A stretch of 42,486 nucleotides of DNA, from contig NZ_LIQZ01000038.1 in assembly GCF_001418655.1 (NCBI RefSeq), positions 1-42,486 on the forward strand, read 5' to 3'. The translations under genes and the position numbers were made by a program. Positions 31,044-38,988 of this stretch are shown in pieces. The stretch's first letter is position 1; the number at the start of each line of letters is the position of its first letter. The stretch comes from Streptomyces phaeochromogenes (GTDB taxonomy: Bacteria; Actinomycetota; Actinomycetes; Streptomycetales; Streptomycetaceae). The notes under the pieces were generated by a model that saw only the letters and a program-made list of their open reading frames with translations, was not told where the DNA came from and searched no databases.

Positions 31044-32288
31044 GTGAGACGACGCACCGGACGACTCAGAACCGCACTGACGGTTGTAGCGGCATGGAGC
31101 GCACTGGCCGGTGCCGCCCTCGCGGGGGCGGCACCGGCCAGTGGCGCGCCGGACGGCGGCCCGCCGGGTTTCCACCGGCTCGCACCCGGCGTGCGCTACA
31201 CCGAGTTCGACATTCCGGCCTCCAAAGGTGTGGCGCACGCCCATGTGCTCAGCGTCGATCTCCGCAATCCGCGGGTGAGTGTCGACCTGCTGCACCCCGG
31301 CGCGGTGGCGGCACGGGCTCCCGTGTCCCGGCTGGCCGACGCCCAGGGTGCCGTCGCGGGCGTCAACGGCGACTTCTTCAACATCACCGAGACCCAGCAT
31401 CCGGGGGTCGAGGCGACCGGCGCGTCCGTCGGTCCGGCGATCGCGGGCGGGCGCACGCTCAAGGCGGCGGTCCCCGACGGCCAGCGGTTCGGCCCCGCCC
31501 TGCCGCCCGGCACGAGCACCCGGGACGTACTCGGCGTGGGCACGGACCATCGGGCCCGCCTCGACAGCCTCGCCCTCGACGGTTCGGTCGCCACCGCCGA
31601 TACGCGGCTGCCCCTCGGCGGGCTCAACCAGTACGCGCTGCCGGTCGGCTCCGTCGGCGCGTTCACCTCGGACTGGGGCACCGTCTCGCGGGTGCGGGCC
31701 ACCTGCGGGACGGACACCGACCGGGCCGCGCCCTGCAGCACGGACACCCATGAGGTGACCGTGCAGGACGGCCGGGTCGTGTCATCGGCCGACACACCCG
31801 GCAACGGACCCATCGCTTCCGGCACCACTGTCCTGGTCGGCCGGGAGGCGGGCGCCCAGCAGCTGCGGAAGCTGTCGCTGGGTGAGCGGGTCGTGGTGCG
31901 GCACCGGCTGGTGGCTGCCGCGTCGAGGATCCCGTACCGGTTCGTGATCGGCGGCTATCCGGTCCTCAGGGGCGGCCAACCGCTCGCGGGTCTCGACACC
32001 ACGACCGCGGCGGTACGGACCGCCGCGGGCATCTCGGACGGCGGCAGTCGGCTCCTGCTGCTCGCGCTGGACGGGGCCCCCGAGTTCCGCACCGGACTCA
32101 CCATCGCGGAAGTCGCCGACACCATGCGGGAGTTGGGTTCCGTGGACGCCTTCAGCCTCGACGGCGGCGGCTCGACCACGCTGGCGGCCCGGGAGCCGGG
32201 CTCGACGACGGCGACCGTGCGCAACCATCCCAGCGGCGGGGCGGAGAGGCCGGTGCCCAACGGGATCGGCGTGTTCTCGCGGTCGTGA
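31044..32288 (+). CDS. Secreted phosphodiester glycosidase-like protein (NAGPA domain)
   Basis: A 414-residue exported protein. The GTG start gives a twin-Arg-rich N-region and hydrophobic segment ending near APASGA. The rest is a phosphodiester glycosidase (NAGPA) domain, named after the mammalian enzyme that removes GlcNAc from GlcNAc-1-phospho-6-mannose: VAGVNGDFFNITETQ, RFVIGGYPVL, LLLLALDGAPEFRTGLTIAE, SLDGGGSTTLAAR and the ending VPNGIGVFSR are hallmarks. Bacterial members are thought to cleave sugar-phosphodiesters in polymers, and few are characterised. It lies next to the GlcNAc/mannose island, though no shared operator was found in front of it. Confidence 0.88.
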   Translation: MRRRTGRLRTALTVVAAWSALAGAALAGAAPASGAPDGGPPGFHRLAPGVRYTEFDIPASKGVAHAHVLSVDLRNPRVSVDLLHPGAVAARAPVSRLADAQGAVAGVNGDFFNITETQHPGVEATGASVGPAIAGGRTLKAAVPDGQRFGPALPPGTSTRDVLGVGTDHRARLDSLALDGSVATADTRLPLGGLNQYALPVGSVGAFTSDWGTVSRVRATCGTDTDRAAPCSTDTHEVTVQDGRVVSSADTPGNGPIASGTTVLVGREAGAQQLRKLSLGERVVVRHRLVAAASRIPYRFVIGGYPVLRGGQPLAGLDTTTAAVRTAAGISDGGSRLLLLALDGAPEFRTGLTIAEVADTMRELGSVDAFSLDGGGSTTLAAREPGSTTATVRNHPSGGAERPVPNGIGVFSRS

Positions 32289-32315
32289 TCCGCGCGCCCC
32301 ACCGCTGCCGCGGGC

Positions 32316-32510
32316 TCACGGCCTGAGGCTGCTGACGACGTCGGCGGTCGCCGTGAGCCCGTTGTGGATGGTCGGCGCCATGCTCGTGCTCGCGAGATAG
32401 AACCCGAGCAGCACACAGACCACGGCGTGCGAGAGCTTCAGCGCGCCGTTGCGGAGGAACACCACCGCAAGGATCAAGAGCAACAGGACCACAGAGATGG
32501 AAATGGCCAT
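32316..32510 (-). CDS. Small conserved membrane protein
   Basis: A 64-residue protein starting MAISISVVLLLLILAVVF. The ATG at 32510 has GGAGGAGG about seven bases upstream. There are two predicted membrane segments (residues ~4-18 and ~27-42), joined by the short basic RNGALKLS loop. The C-terminus, MAPTIHNGLTATADVVSSLRP, is likely outside. Very similar short proteins recur in Streptomyces, where function is unknown. The frame stays open upstream to 32789 but the upstream codons are an antisense shadow of the next gene. Confidence 0.75.
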   Translation of the reverse strand: MAISISVVLLLLILAVVFLRNGALKLSHAVVCVLLGFYLASTSMAPTIHNGLTATADVVSSLRP

Positions 32511-32691
32511 CGTCAACCTCCTCCGCCACGTCCACACCGCGGCTTTCGGCCGCAAGTGTGGCGTAGCGGGGGGTTCGTCCGGGCGGCTGACGTGTCCGCC
32601 GAACGTGTGTTGACTGCGCGTGAAAGCGCTGGGCTGGGCCCGTCGGTTCGTGATCGCTGGGCCAGGCCCGCTCGTGGGCCTGGTTGTGGAC

Positions 32692-33552
32692 CTACTTGTG
32701 GGCGTCCAGGAACGCTTCGAGGCCCGCGAGGTCGTCGGTGTTGAAGTAGTCGGCGTCGGCGGCGAGGAGTTCGCCCCAGACCGCGTCACGGGCGGGGCCC
32801 GCCAGATCGGGGGTGGCCCAGAAGCGGACCTTCTGCCTTCGGGAGTGCGCCGCCGCGATGATGCCGCGCAGCTTCTGGCGCTCCACCTCGGGGAACGTGC
32901 CGACGCCCTGCCAGGTGAAGTTGAGCGTCCAGTTGTCGCTGATCAGCGGCATGAAGGAGGCCGGGGCCGGGACGGGGGCCAGCATGTCGAGGAGGCGGCC
33001 GTCGTAGAAGGCCCGCCGCACGGTCTGGGCCTCCATCGGAACACGGGCCGCGCGGTCGCCGGAGATCACGGCGGTCACCGCGCCGGGGAAGACCCGCCCG
33101 TGCGCGTACGTCGTGAACAGGTGCCGGTAGCGGCGCAGTTGGCGGTCGAGCTCCAGGTACGTGGACGCGCCCTCGGTCTTGATGTCGATGAGCAGCTGGA
33201 GCGGCTTGCGCTGCCCCCGGTACACCGAGCCGCGGTTGGCCTTCACTCGGGCGGCGAGGGGGGCGAGGTAGAGGGATTCCAGCGTTCGGGTCGGGTCGAG
33301 TTCGACCGGGTCGTGGGCGACCAGCAGTTGCTTCCCGACGAGGAAGATGTCCGCCTCGACGCTCCCGAAGCGGTGGTCGAGCGCGTCGAGGAGGGGACGG
33401 GTGTGGAGGTAGTCGTTGTGTGCGTGGGCGCGCCAGAGCGGGCGCGGCCGGTGCCCGCCCTCGGTCGCCTGCGCGTACGCGGGCACGGAGACGCTGCCCG
33501 CCACCGCGGCGGCGAGGGTGGTGAGGGCTCTGCGACGGGTGGTGAGGGCCAT
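32692..33552 (-). CDS. Exported GDPD / PI-PLC-like phosphodiesterase
   Basis: A 286-residue exported protein of the glycerophosphodiester phosphodiesterase / PI-PLC TIM-barrel superfamily. The N-terminus TTRRRALTTLAAAVAG resembles a Tat signal, cleaved near AYA-Q. Catalytic-type motifs are RAHAHNDYLHTRPL (first His), SVEADIFLVGKQLLVAHDP (metal-binding Glu/Asp and second His) and LLIDIKTEG. This AIM6-like branch is poorly characterised. The ATG at 33552 has GGGAGG nine bases upstream. It is transcribed toward the small membrane protein; 181 bases between them hold no other gene. Bases 33553-33685 appear to contain only its promoter. Confidence 0.85.
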   Translation of the reverse strand: MALTTRRRALTTLAAAVAGSVSVPAYAQATEGGHRPRPLWRAHAHNDYLHTRPLLDALDHRFGSVEADIFLVGKQLLVAHDPVELDPTRTLESLYLAPLAARVKANRGSVYRGQRKPLQLLIDIKTEGASTYLELDRQLRRYRHLFTTYAHGRVFPGAVTAVISGDRAARVPMEAQTVRRAFYDGRLLDMLAPVPAPASFMPLISDNWTLNFTWQGVGTFPEVERQKLRGIIAAAHSRRQKVRFWATPDLAGPARDAVWGELLAADADYFNTDDLAGLEAFLDAHK

Positions 33553-33685
33553 GTCTGCCTCCCTGAGATGCCGTATGGGCCTCAGCGAGTATCGGTCCTG
33601 GCAAGGGTCAAGGAGCAGGGCCGTGCGGGGAGTTGGCCGGACTGCCGTTGTGCGTTCACTTCGCCCGACCGCCTCCGGAGGACGT

Positions 33686-34336
33686 TCACACCGAGGCCAA
33701 CTCGGCCCACCCGACCGTCCGGTCGCACCACCGCTCCAGCAGGACCCGGTCGTGCCCGACGGCCAGCAGTCCGGCCCCGCTCTCCCGCCGGTAGGTCTCC
33801 ACGACGCCGACCAGCGCGGCCGTGGTCGAGGCGTCGAGCATCGCCGTCATCTCGTCGCAGACGAGCCAGCGAGGCCGCAGGGCGAGGGCCCGCGCGAGAC
33901 AGGCCCGTTGCAGCTGGCCGTCGCTGACCTCGTGGGGCCTGCGGGCCAGCAGGTCCGCTCCGAGCCCCACGGTTTCGGCCAACTCCCGTACGCCGTCCGC
34001 TGTTTGCCCGGTGGCCCGGAGCGGCTCGGCGATCAGGTCCGCGAGCCGCAGCCGGGGGTCCGCCGAGAGGCGTGGCTGCTGGAAGACGACCCCGAAGGCG
34101 GTGCGCTGGGAGCGCGGCGCGCGATGGCGCCAGCCGCGGGCCGGCTCGCCGTCGATGACGACCTCGCCGGAGTCGGGCCGGTGCAGCAGCGCGGCGACCC
34201 GGGCCAGCGTGGACTTGCCGCAGCCGCTGGGCCCCTGGAGCCCCACGGCCTCCCCGGCACTCACGGTCAGTGAGACCCCGCGGACGACGGGGGCGCGCCG
34301 GTCGTACCCGGCCGTGACGGACCGCAGCTCAAGCAC
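33686..34336 (-). CDS. nikE: Nickel ABC transporter ATP-binding protein NikE
   Basis: A 216-residue ATPase, last gene of the nickel importer. Walker A is GPSGCGKS, Walker B WLVCDEMTAMLD, H-loop AVGHD. The signature motif reads VSDGQLQR instead of LSGGQ, a variant I associate with this subfamily. It is short, lacking the Cys-rich tail of the other oligopeptide-class ATPases. The GTG at 34336 follows GGGAGG at six bases. A GTG at 34375 overlapping the nikD stop would add 13 residues; a 14-bp direct repeat makes both sites look alike. Function follows from its order after nikABCD and the Nur-like box at 38874. Confidence 0.82.
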   Translation of the reverse strand: MLELRSVTAGYDRRAPVVRGVSLTVSAGEAVGLQGPSGCGKSTLARVAALLHRPDSGEVVIDGEPARGWRHRAPRSQRTAFGVVFQQPRLSADPRLRLADLIAEPLRATGQTADGVRELAETVGLGADLLARRPHEVSDGQLQRACLARALALRPRWLVCDEMTAMLDASTTAALVGVVETYRRESGAGLLAVGHDRVLLERWCDRTVGWAELASV

Positions 34337-34371
34337 GCGCCACCTCCCGACAACGCATGTGCCCCTCCTGG

Positions 34372-35346
34372 TCACGCACGCGCCACCTCCGCCTCATCCA
34401 TGTGACCCACGTGATGGCAGGCCACGCCCGCCACGAACTCCGGCAGGACCCGGCACGCCTCGCTCACCCGTCCGCACCGCGCGGCGAAAGCGCACCCGTC
34501 CGGGAGCGCGCCGAGTTCCGGCGGCATGCCCGGGATCGGGGTGAACTCCCGCTCTGGGAGGGCGTCGAGCAGACCGCGTGCGTACGGATGCCGCGGCCCG
34601 GGTGCACCAAAGAAGGCGGACGCGTCGGCGATCTCCACCACGCGCCCTGCGTACATCACGGCGACCCGGTCGGCGATCCGCTCGGCCGCCGCCAGGTCGT
34701 GGGTGATCAGCAGCAGGGCGCGGTGGTCCCCGGTGTGACGGCGGAGTTCGTCGACCGTCCGCTCGACGAGGTCGCGGTCGAGCCCGGTGGTCGGCTCGTC
34801 GGCGAGCAGCAGGGGCGCGTCTCCGACGAGGGCGAGCGCGGTGGCGGCCCGTTGGGCGAGGCCGCCGGACAACTCGTGCGGGTAGCGGTCGAGATGGTCC
34901 AGGGGGAACGCGGCCCGCTCCGCGGCGGCGGCCACCGCGCCCTCTCCGGGAGCCTCCGTCAACTCCCGTACGACCTCGGCAAGTTGGGACCGTACCGTCC
35001 GCACCGGCGTGAGGTGCGCCGCGGGACTCTGCGGTACGAGTCCGACGCGCCGCCCGCGGACCTCCCGGGCGAGCACACGCTCGTCGGCGGCCAGCAGATC
35101 GAGCCCTTCGCCGCCGAGCAGCGCCGAACCCGCCACCGAGGCGTTGCCCGGCAGCAGGCCCAGCAGCGCGGAGGCGAGCACTGACTTGCCGCAGCCGCTC
35201 TCGCCGACGAGGGCCAGGCACTCCCCCGCCGCGAGGTCGAAGGAGACGTCCGTGACGGCCCGTACGTACGCCCGGTCGCGCATCCGGAAACGCACGGAGA
35301 GCCCCCGTACCGACAGGACGTTCGCGCCATCGGCTTCCGGTGTCAC
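34372..35346 (-). CDS. nikD: Nickel ABC transporter ATP-binding protein NikD
   Basis: A 324-residue ATPase. Walker A is GESGCGKS, the Q-loop VGLVPQSPAAHLTP, the signature LSGGLAQR, Walker B LLLADEPTTGLD and the H-loop LLITHD. The C-terminus has the oligopeptide/nickel-type tail (DGCAFAARCGRVSEAC) with clustered cysteines. The GTG at 35346 overlaps the nikC stop by four bases. It hydrolyses ATP together with NikE to drive import through NikB and NikC. Confidence 0.85.
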   Translation of the reverse strand: MTPEADGANVLSVRGLSVRFRMRDRAYVRAVTDVSFDLAAGECLALVGESGCGKSVLASALLGLLPGNASVAGSALLGGEGLDLLAADERVLAREVRGRRVGLVPQSPAAHLTPVRTVRSQLAEVVRELTEAPGEGAVAAAAERAAFPLDHLDRYPHELSGGLAQRAATALALVGDAPLLLADEPTTGLDRDLVERTVDELRRHTGDHRALLLITHDLAAAERIADRVAVMYAGRVVEIADASAFFGAPGPRHPYARGLLDALPEREFTPIPGMPPELGALPDGCAFAARCGRVSEACRVLPEFVAGVACHHVGHMDEAEVARA

Positions 35347-36278
35347 AGCATCAGCTCCGATCGGCTTCGCGGGTTGAGCCGTTCGCGCCAGGCGCCCGCA
35401 AGCCCCGCGATGGCCAGGGTGGCGGCGACGGCGCACAGCCCCGGGAAAAGCGTGGGCCACCAGTCCCCGGCGAGCAGCGAGCCGCGCGCGCTCTGCACCA
35501 GCGTGCCGAGGCTGGCCTGATGGGTGGGCAGCCCCAACCCGAGGAAGGACAGGGCGGATTCGTGCCAGACGGCGTGCGGCACCATGAGGACGGCGGCGAG
35601 TCCGGCCTGGGGCAGTACGCCGGGCAGCAGATGCCGTACCGCCACCCGGTAGCGCGAGGCGCCGCCCGAGATCGCGGCGTCGACGTACGGGCGGGAGCGC
35701 AGGGAAAGGATCTCCGCGCGGACGATCCGGGCCGTCGAAAGCCAGTGGGTGAGCGCCACCGAGACGACGACCGGCCACACCCCGGGCCGGAACATGGCGA
35801 CGATGAAGATGCCGAGGAGCAGGTGCGGCACGGACGCGAACACGTCCACGAGCCGCATCACCAGCCGGTCGACCCACCCTCCGAACGCGCCCGCGACCGC
35901 GCCGACGGCCGTACCGACCACGGTGGACACCACGGCCGCCACCACACCGACCAGCAGCGAGACCCGCAGCCCGTAGACACAGCGCAGCAGCAGGTCCCGG
36001 CCCACGTCGTCGGTCCCGAACGGGTGGGCCAGGGAGGGTGGTTGGAGCTTGGCGGCCAGGTCCACGGCCTGCTGGTCGAGCTGGACGAGGGGCGGCACGA
36101 GGAGCACGGCCAGCACGATCACGGCCACGACGGCAGCTGAGCCGCGCACCCGCCACACGCGCGTGGAACGCCGTACGACCGCCCGCGTGCGCCACGCCGT
36201 AGCCGTCTCGGCGGCCTCAGTCACCCCTATAGCCCCCTTGGCCCCGGTCGTCCCAGTCGCCTTGGTCGTCTCAGCCAT
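35343..36278 (-). CDS. nikC: Nickel ABC transporter permease NikC
   Basis: A 311-residue DppC-class permease. A ~45-residue Thr/Ala-rich cytoplasmic start precedes six membrane segments. The periplasmic HPFGTDDVGRDLLLRCVYGLR and the late HESALSFLGLGLPTHQASLG are class hallmarks, and the coupling loop lies near DAAISGGASRYRVAVRHLL. The ATG at 36278 overlaps the nikB end by eight bases. It forms the pore with NikB. Confidence 0.86.
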   Translation of the reverse strand: MAETTKATGTTGAKGAIGVTEAAETATAWRTRAVVRRSTRVWRVRGSAAVVAVIVLAVLLVPPLVQLDQQAVDLAAKLQPPSLAHPFGTDDVGRDLLLRCVYGLRVSLLVGVVAAVVSTVVGTAVGAVAGAFGGWVDRLVMRLVDVFASVPHLLLGIFIVAMFRPGVWPVVVSVALTHWLSTARIVRAEILSLRSRPYVDAAISGGASRYRVAVRHLLPGVLPQAGLAAVLMVPHAVWHESALSFLGLGLPTHQASLGTLVQSARGSLLAGDWWPTLFPGLCAVAATLAIAGLAGAWRERLNPRSRSELML

Positions 36279-37260
36279 CGAAGCCCACCCTCGGGTCCAC
36301 GAGCCCGTACAGCAGGTCCGCGAGGAGGTTCCCGACCAGCACGGCGATCGTGGCGAGCACGGTCAGTGCGGCCAGCAGCGGGAAGTCGACTGCGGTGGCG
36401 GCCTCGACGGTCGCCGCGGCGATGCCGGGCCAGCTGAAGACGGTCTCCACGAGCAGTGCGCCGGTGATGAGTTCGGGCACGCGCGAGCCGATGAGCGTGA
36501 GCACCGGAAGCATTCCTGAGCGCAGGGCATGCCCCAACAGGACGGTGCGCTCGGCGAGTCCACGTGCGCGGGCGCCCCGGACGGGGTCCTCCTGGAGTGC
36601 GTCGCCGACCCCCTGTCTGACGTACAGCACGAACCAGGGCAGCTGCGAGAGGGCCAACACGCTTGCGGGCAGCACGAGATGGCGTACGACCTGGTCGGCC
36701 GTGACGACCGTGCTGCCGGTGTCCGTCAGGCCGCCCGCGGGCAGCACACCCAGTTTCAGGGCGAAGAACCACATCACGAGCAGGCCCAGCCAGAACGGCG
36801 GCGCGGCCTCCAGGGTGTACGCGAGCGAGGTGACGGCACGGTCGGTCCAGCCGCCCGGTCGGCGCGCGGCGAGGACGCCGAGGGCGCCGCCCAGCAGGAC
36901 CGCGACGAGGAAGGCAGCGGAGGCCAGCAGCACGGACCAGCCGACGCGTTCGGCGATCACGTCGGCGACCGGCTGCCGCAGGGCGCTGGAGTCGCCGAGG
37001 TCGCCCCGCACGGCGGACGTCAGCCAGTTCCACCACCGGGTGACGAGCGGCTCGTCGGCGCCGAGGTTGGCGCGCAGCTGGTCGAGGGTGTCCTGCGAGG
37101 CGCTGAGTCCGGCCGTGCCCGCGTACGCCTTGACGGGGTCGAACGGCGAGGCCGCGGCGATCGCGAAGACCCCGAACGTGACGATCCCGAGGACGGGGAC
37201 GGCGAACAGGGCCCGCCGTCCCGCCAGCCGCGCCATGGGACCCCACGGCGGACGGCTCAC
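36271..37260 (-). CDS. nikB: Nickel ABC transporter permease NikB
   Basis: A 329-residue DppB-class permease. The GTG at 37260 overlaps the nikA stop by four bases; a downstream ATG (MARLAGRRAL) is an alternative. It carries the N-terminal helix ALFAVPVLGIVTFGVFAIA, the long external loop with LRANLGADEPLVTRWWNWL, the coupling loop RGARARGLAERTVLLGHALR and the C-terminal VETVFSWPGIAAATVEA, all typical. Six transmembrane helices are expected. Confidence 0.86.
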   Translation of the reverse strand: MSRPPWGPMARLAGRRALFAVPVLGIVTFGVFAIAAASPFDPVKAYAGTAGLSASQDTLDQLRANLGADEPLVTRWWNWLTSAVRGDLGDSSALRQPVADVIAERVGWSVLLASAAFLVAVLLGGALGVLAARRPGGWTDRAVTSLAYTLEAAPPFWLGLLVMWFFALKLGVLPAGGLTDTGSTVVTADQVVRHLVLPASVLALSQLPWFVLYVRQGVGDALQEDPVRGARARGLAERTVLLGHALRSGMLPVLTLIGSRVPELITGALLVETVFSWPGIAAATVEAATAVDFPLLAALTVLATIAVLVGNLLADLLYGLVDPRVGFDG

Positions 37261-38840
37261 GGCCGCCAGTCCTCGACGTTCCACCACGGGCCGGCCGCAA
37301 GACCGTGGTCGTGCGGCTCGACCTGCGTGGACAGGTCGCCGAAGCGGTCGTCGACCACGTAGAGGTGGTCGATGTGGGTCAGGAAGGTGTAGCCGGGGTT
37401 CTTCACCAGCTCGCGCTGCACGGTGTCGTAGGCGGCCTTGCGCTCGGCCCGGTCGCCGCTCTCGCGGCCGGCCTTCAGGGCGCGGTCGACGGTGGCGTTG
37501 TCGTACCAGCCCATGTTGTTGAAGCCGTCGCCCGCGAGGTCCGACCTGAGGAGCGGGTACTGGTCGAAGTCGGGGTCGGCCGGTGAGCCGCCGCCCGCGA
37601 GCACCGCGTCCTTGGGCATGCGCGGCTCGATGACCTCCCAGGTGCCCGCCTGCACCTCGACCTCGACGCCGATCTTCTTGGCGTCGGAGGCGTACGCGAG
37701 GGCGTGGTCCTGGCGGAGCTTGTCGCCGGAGACGTACCAGAGCGGGAAGCTCGCGCGGACGCCGTCCTTCACACGGATCCCGTCTCTGCCCGGCTTCCAG
37801 CCGGCCGCGTCGAGGACCTTCCGTGCCTTCTTCGGGTCGTACGTCCGCTCGGTGCCCTCGGTGAACCACTCGCTGTCCGTCGGGACGGGTCCGTAGGCCA
37901 CCTTGCCGGCGCCTTCGAGGATTCCGTCGACCATGGCCTGCCGGTCGACCGCGATGTCGAGGGCGCGGCGCACTGCGGTGTTCCCGGTGACCTTGTTGCC
38001 GGTCGGCAGGGTGACCGTGCGGTAGTCGAAGCTCTTGGCCGCGTACGTCTTCTGGCCCGAGCCCCGGAAGGCCTTGGCGAGGTTCGGCGGGAGGATCGCG
38101 CCGTCGAGGTCGCCGGAGCGCAGCCGGGTGGCGCGTACGTCGTCGTCCTTGATGATCGCCATGGTGAAGCGCTCGATCTTCGGAGTGCCGCCCCAGTAGC
38201 CGGAGTTGGCCTCCAGGACGAGCTGCTCGCCCTTGGACCACTTGGTCAGCTTGTAGGGGCCGGTACCGACGGGCTCGGTCCCGAACGAGCCCGTGTTGAC
38301 GTCCTGGCCACCGGCCATGTGCTCGGGCGCGATGGGCAGCACCGTGCGCTCCGCGAAGGGCGCGTAGGGGTACTTGAGCCGGAAGACGACCGTGTCGTCG
38401 CCCTTCGCCTCGACGCTCTCGATCGCGTCGAGCTCGCCCTTGGAGGCGTTGTTGGTCTTCTCGTCGAGGATCGTCTCGTAGGTGAAGACGACGTCCTTCG
38501 CGGTGAACGGCTCTCCGTCGCTGAACTTCACGCCCTCGCGCAACGCGTAGGTGTACGTGCGGCCATCGTCGCTCACCTCGGGCAGCGCGGCGGCGAGTGC
38601 GGGCTTCAGCTTCAGGTCGGCGTCGTGGGTAAGCAGCCCGTCGAAGATCTTGGAGTTGCCGTCCTTGCCGAAGCCGAGGAGCGGGCTGAGGGTCTCCGGT
38701 TCGTAGGCGATGCCGACGACGGCCGAGGTCGCCGCGTCCCCGCTCCCTCCCTCGCTGGGCGCCGAACACGCGGAGGCGACGGTCGCCAGAGCGGCGGCCG
38801 TCGCCAGGGTGCCCATGCCTCGTATCGATCGGGCCCTCAT
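37257..38840 (-). CDS. nikA: Nickel ABC transporter substrate-binding lipoprotein NikA
   Basis: A 527-residue family-5 binding protein. The start at 38840 (MRARSIRGMGTLA) gives a signal with lipobox-like VASAC (Cys31 or near); an ATG nine codons upstream lacks a better ribosome-binding site. Motifs are YEPETLSPLLGFGKDG, YTYALREGVKFSDGEPF, VGTGPYKLTKWSKGE, and NTAVRRALDIAVDRQAMVDG. NikA-type proteins bind nickel, often with a chelator. The protein alone could equally be a peptide binder; nickel is inferred from the nikABCDE gene order known in Streptomyces and the Nur-like box upstream. Confidence 0.82.
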   Translation of the reverse strand: MRARSIRGMGTLATAAALATVASACSAPSEGGSGDAATSAVVGIAYEPETLSPLLGFGKDGNSKIFDGLLTHDADLKLKPALAAALPEVSDDGRTYTYALREGVKFSDGEPFTAKDVVFTYETILDEKTNNASKGELDAIESVEAKGDDTVVFRLKYPYAPFAERTVLPIAPEHMAGGQDVNTGSFGTEPVGTGPYKLTKWSKGEQLVLEANSGYWGGTPKIERFTMAIIKDDDVRATRLRSGDLDGAILPPNLAKAFRGSGQKTYAAKSFDYRTVTLPTGNKVTGNTAVRRALDIAVDRQAMVDGILEGAGKVAYGPVPTDSEWFTEGTERTYDPKKARKVLDAAGWKPGRDGIRVKDGVRASFPLWYVSGDKLRQDHALAYASDAKKIGVEVEVQAGTWEVIEPRMPKDAVLAGGGSPADPDFDQYPLLRSDLAGDGFNNMGWYDNATVDRALKAGRESGDRAERKAAYDTVQRELVKNPGYTFLTHIDHLYVVDDRFGDLSTQVEPHDHGLAAGPWWNVEDWRP

Positions 38841-38873
38841 GCCGCCCCCACCCCTAATGAACATCAACAGTTA

Positions 38874-38890
38874 TTGCGAACAGTTCGCAA
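38874..38890. promoter_or_regulatory. Nur-like box controlling nikABCDE
   Basis: TTGCGAA-CAG-TTCGCAA is a perfect 7-bp inverted repeat 34 bases before nikA. It fits the published Streptomyces Nur consensus of TTGC-type and GCAA-type half-sites around a 5-bp spacer (TTGCga-N5-tcGCAA). Nur represses nickel uptake when nickel is plentiful. A CATAAT next to it on the minus strand may be the -10. Confidence 0.7.
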
Positions 38891-38918
38891 TTATGCATGA
38901 TGGGGGAGTTGGGTAAAG

Positions 38919-38959
38919 CGAAGGCCCGCTCCTGTCCGGGGGGTCGGAGCGGGCCTTCG
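38919..38959. terminator. Terminator of the acyl-CoA dehydrogenase operon
   Basis: A perfect 14-bp stem (CGAAGGCCCGCTCC with GGAGCGGGCCTTCG) encloses a 13-base loop, 30 bases after the leftward operon's stop codon. It also shields the nik promoter from read-through. Confidence 0.85.
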
Positions 38960-38988
38960 TGCCACGGGCGGGCGGGAATAACGCGAGA

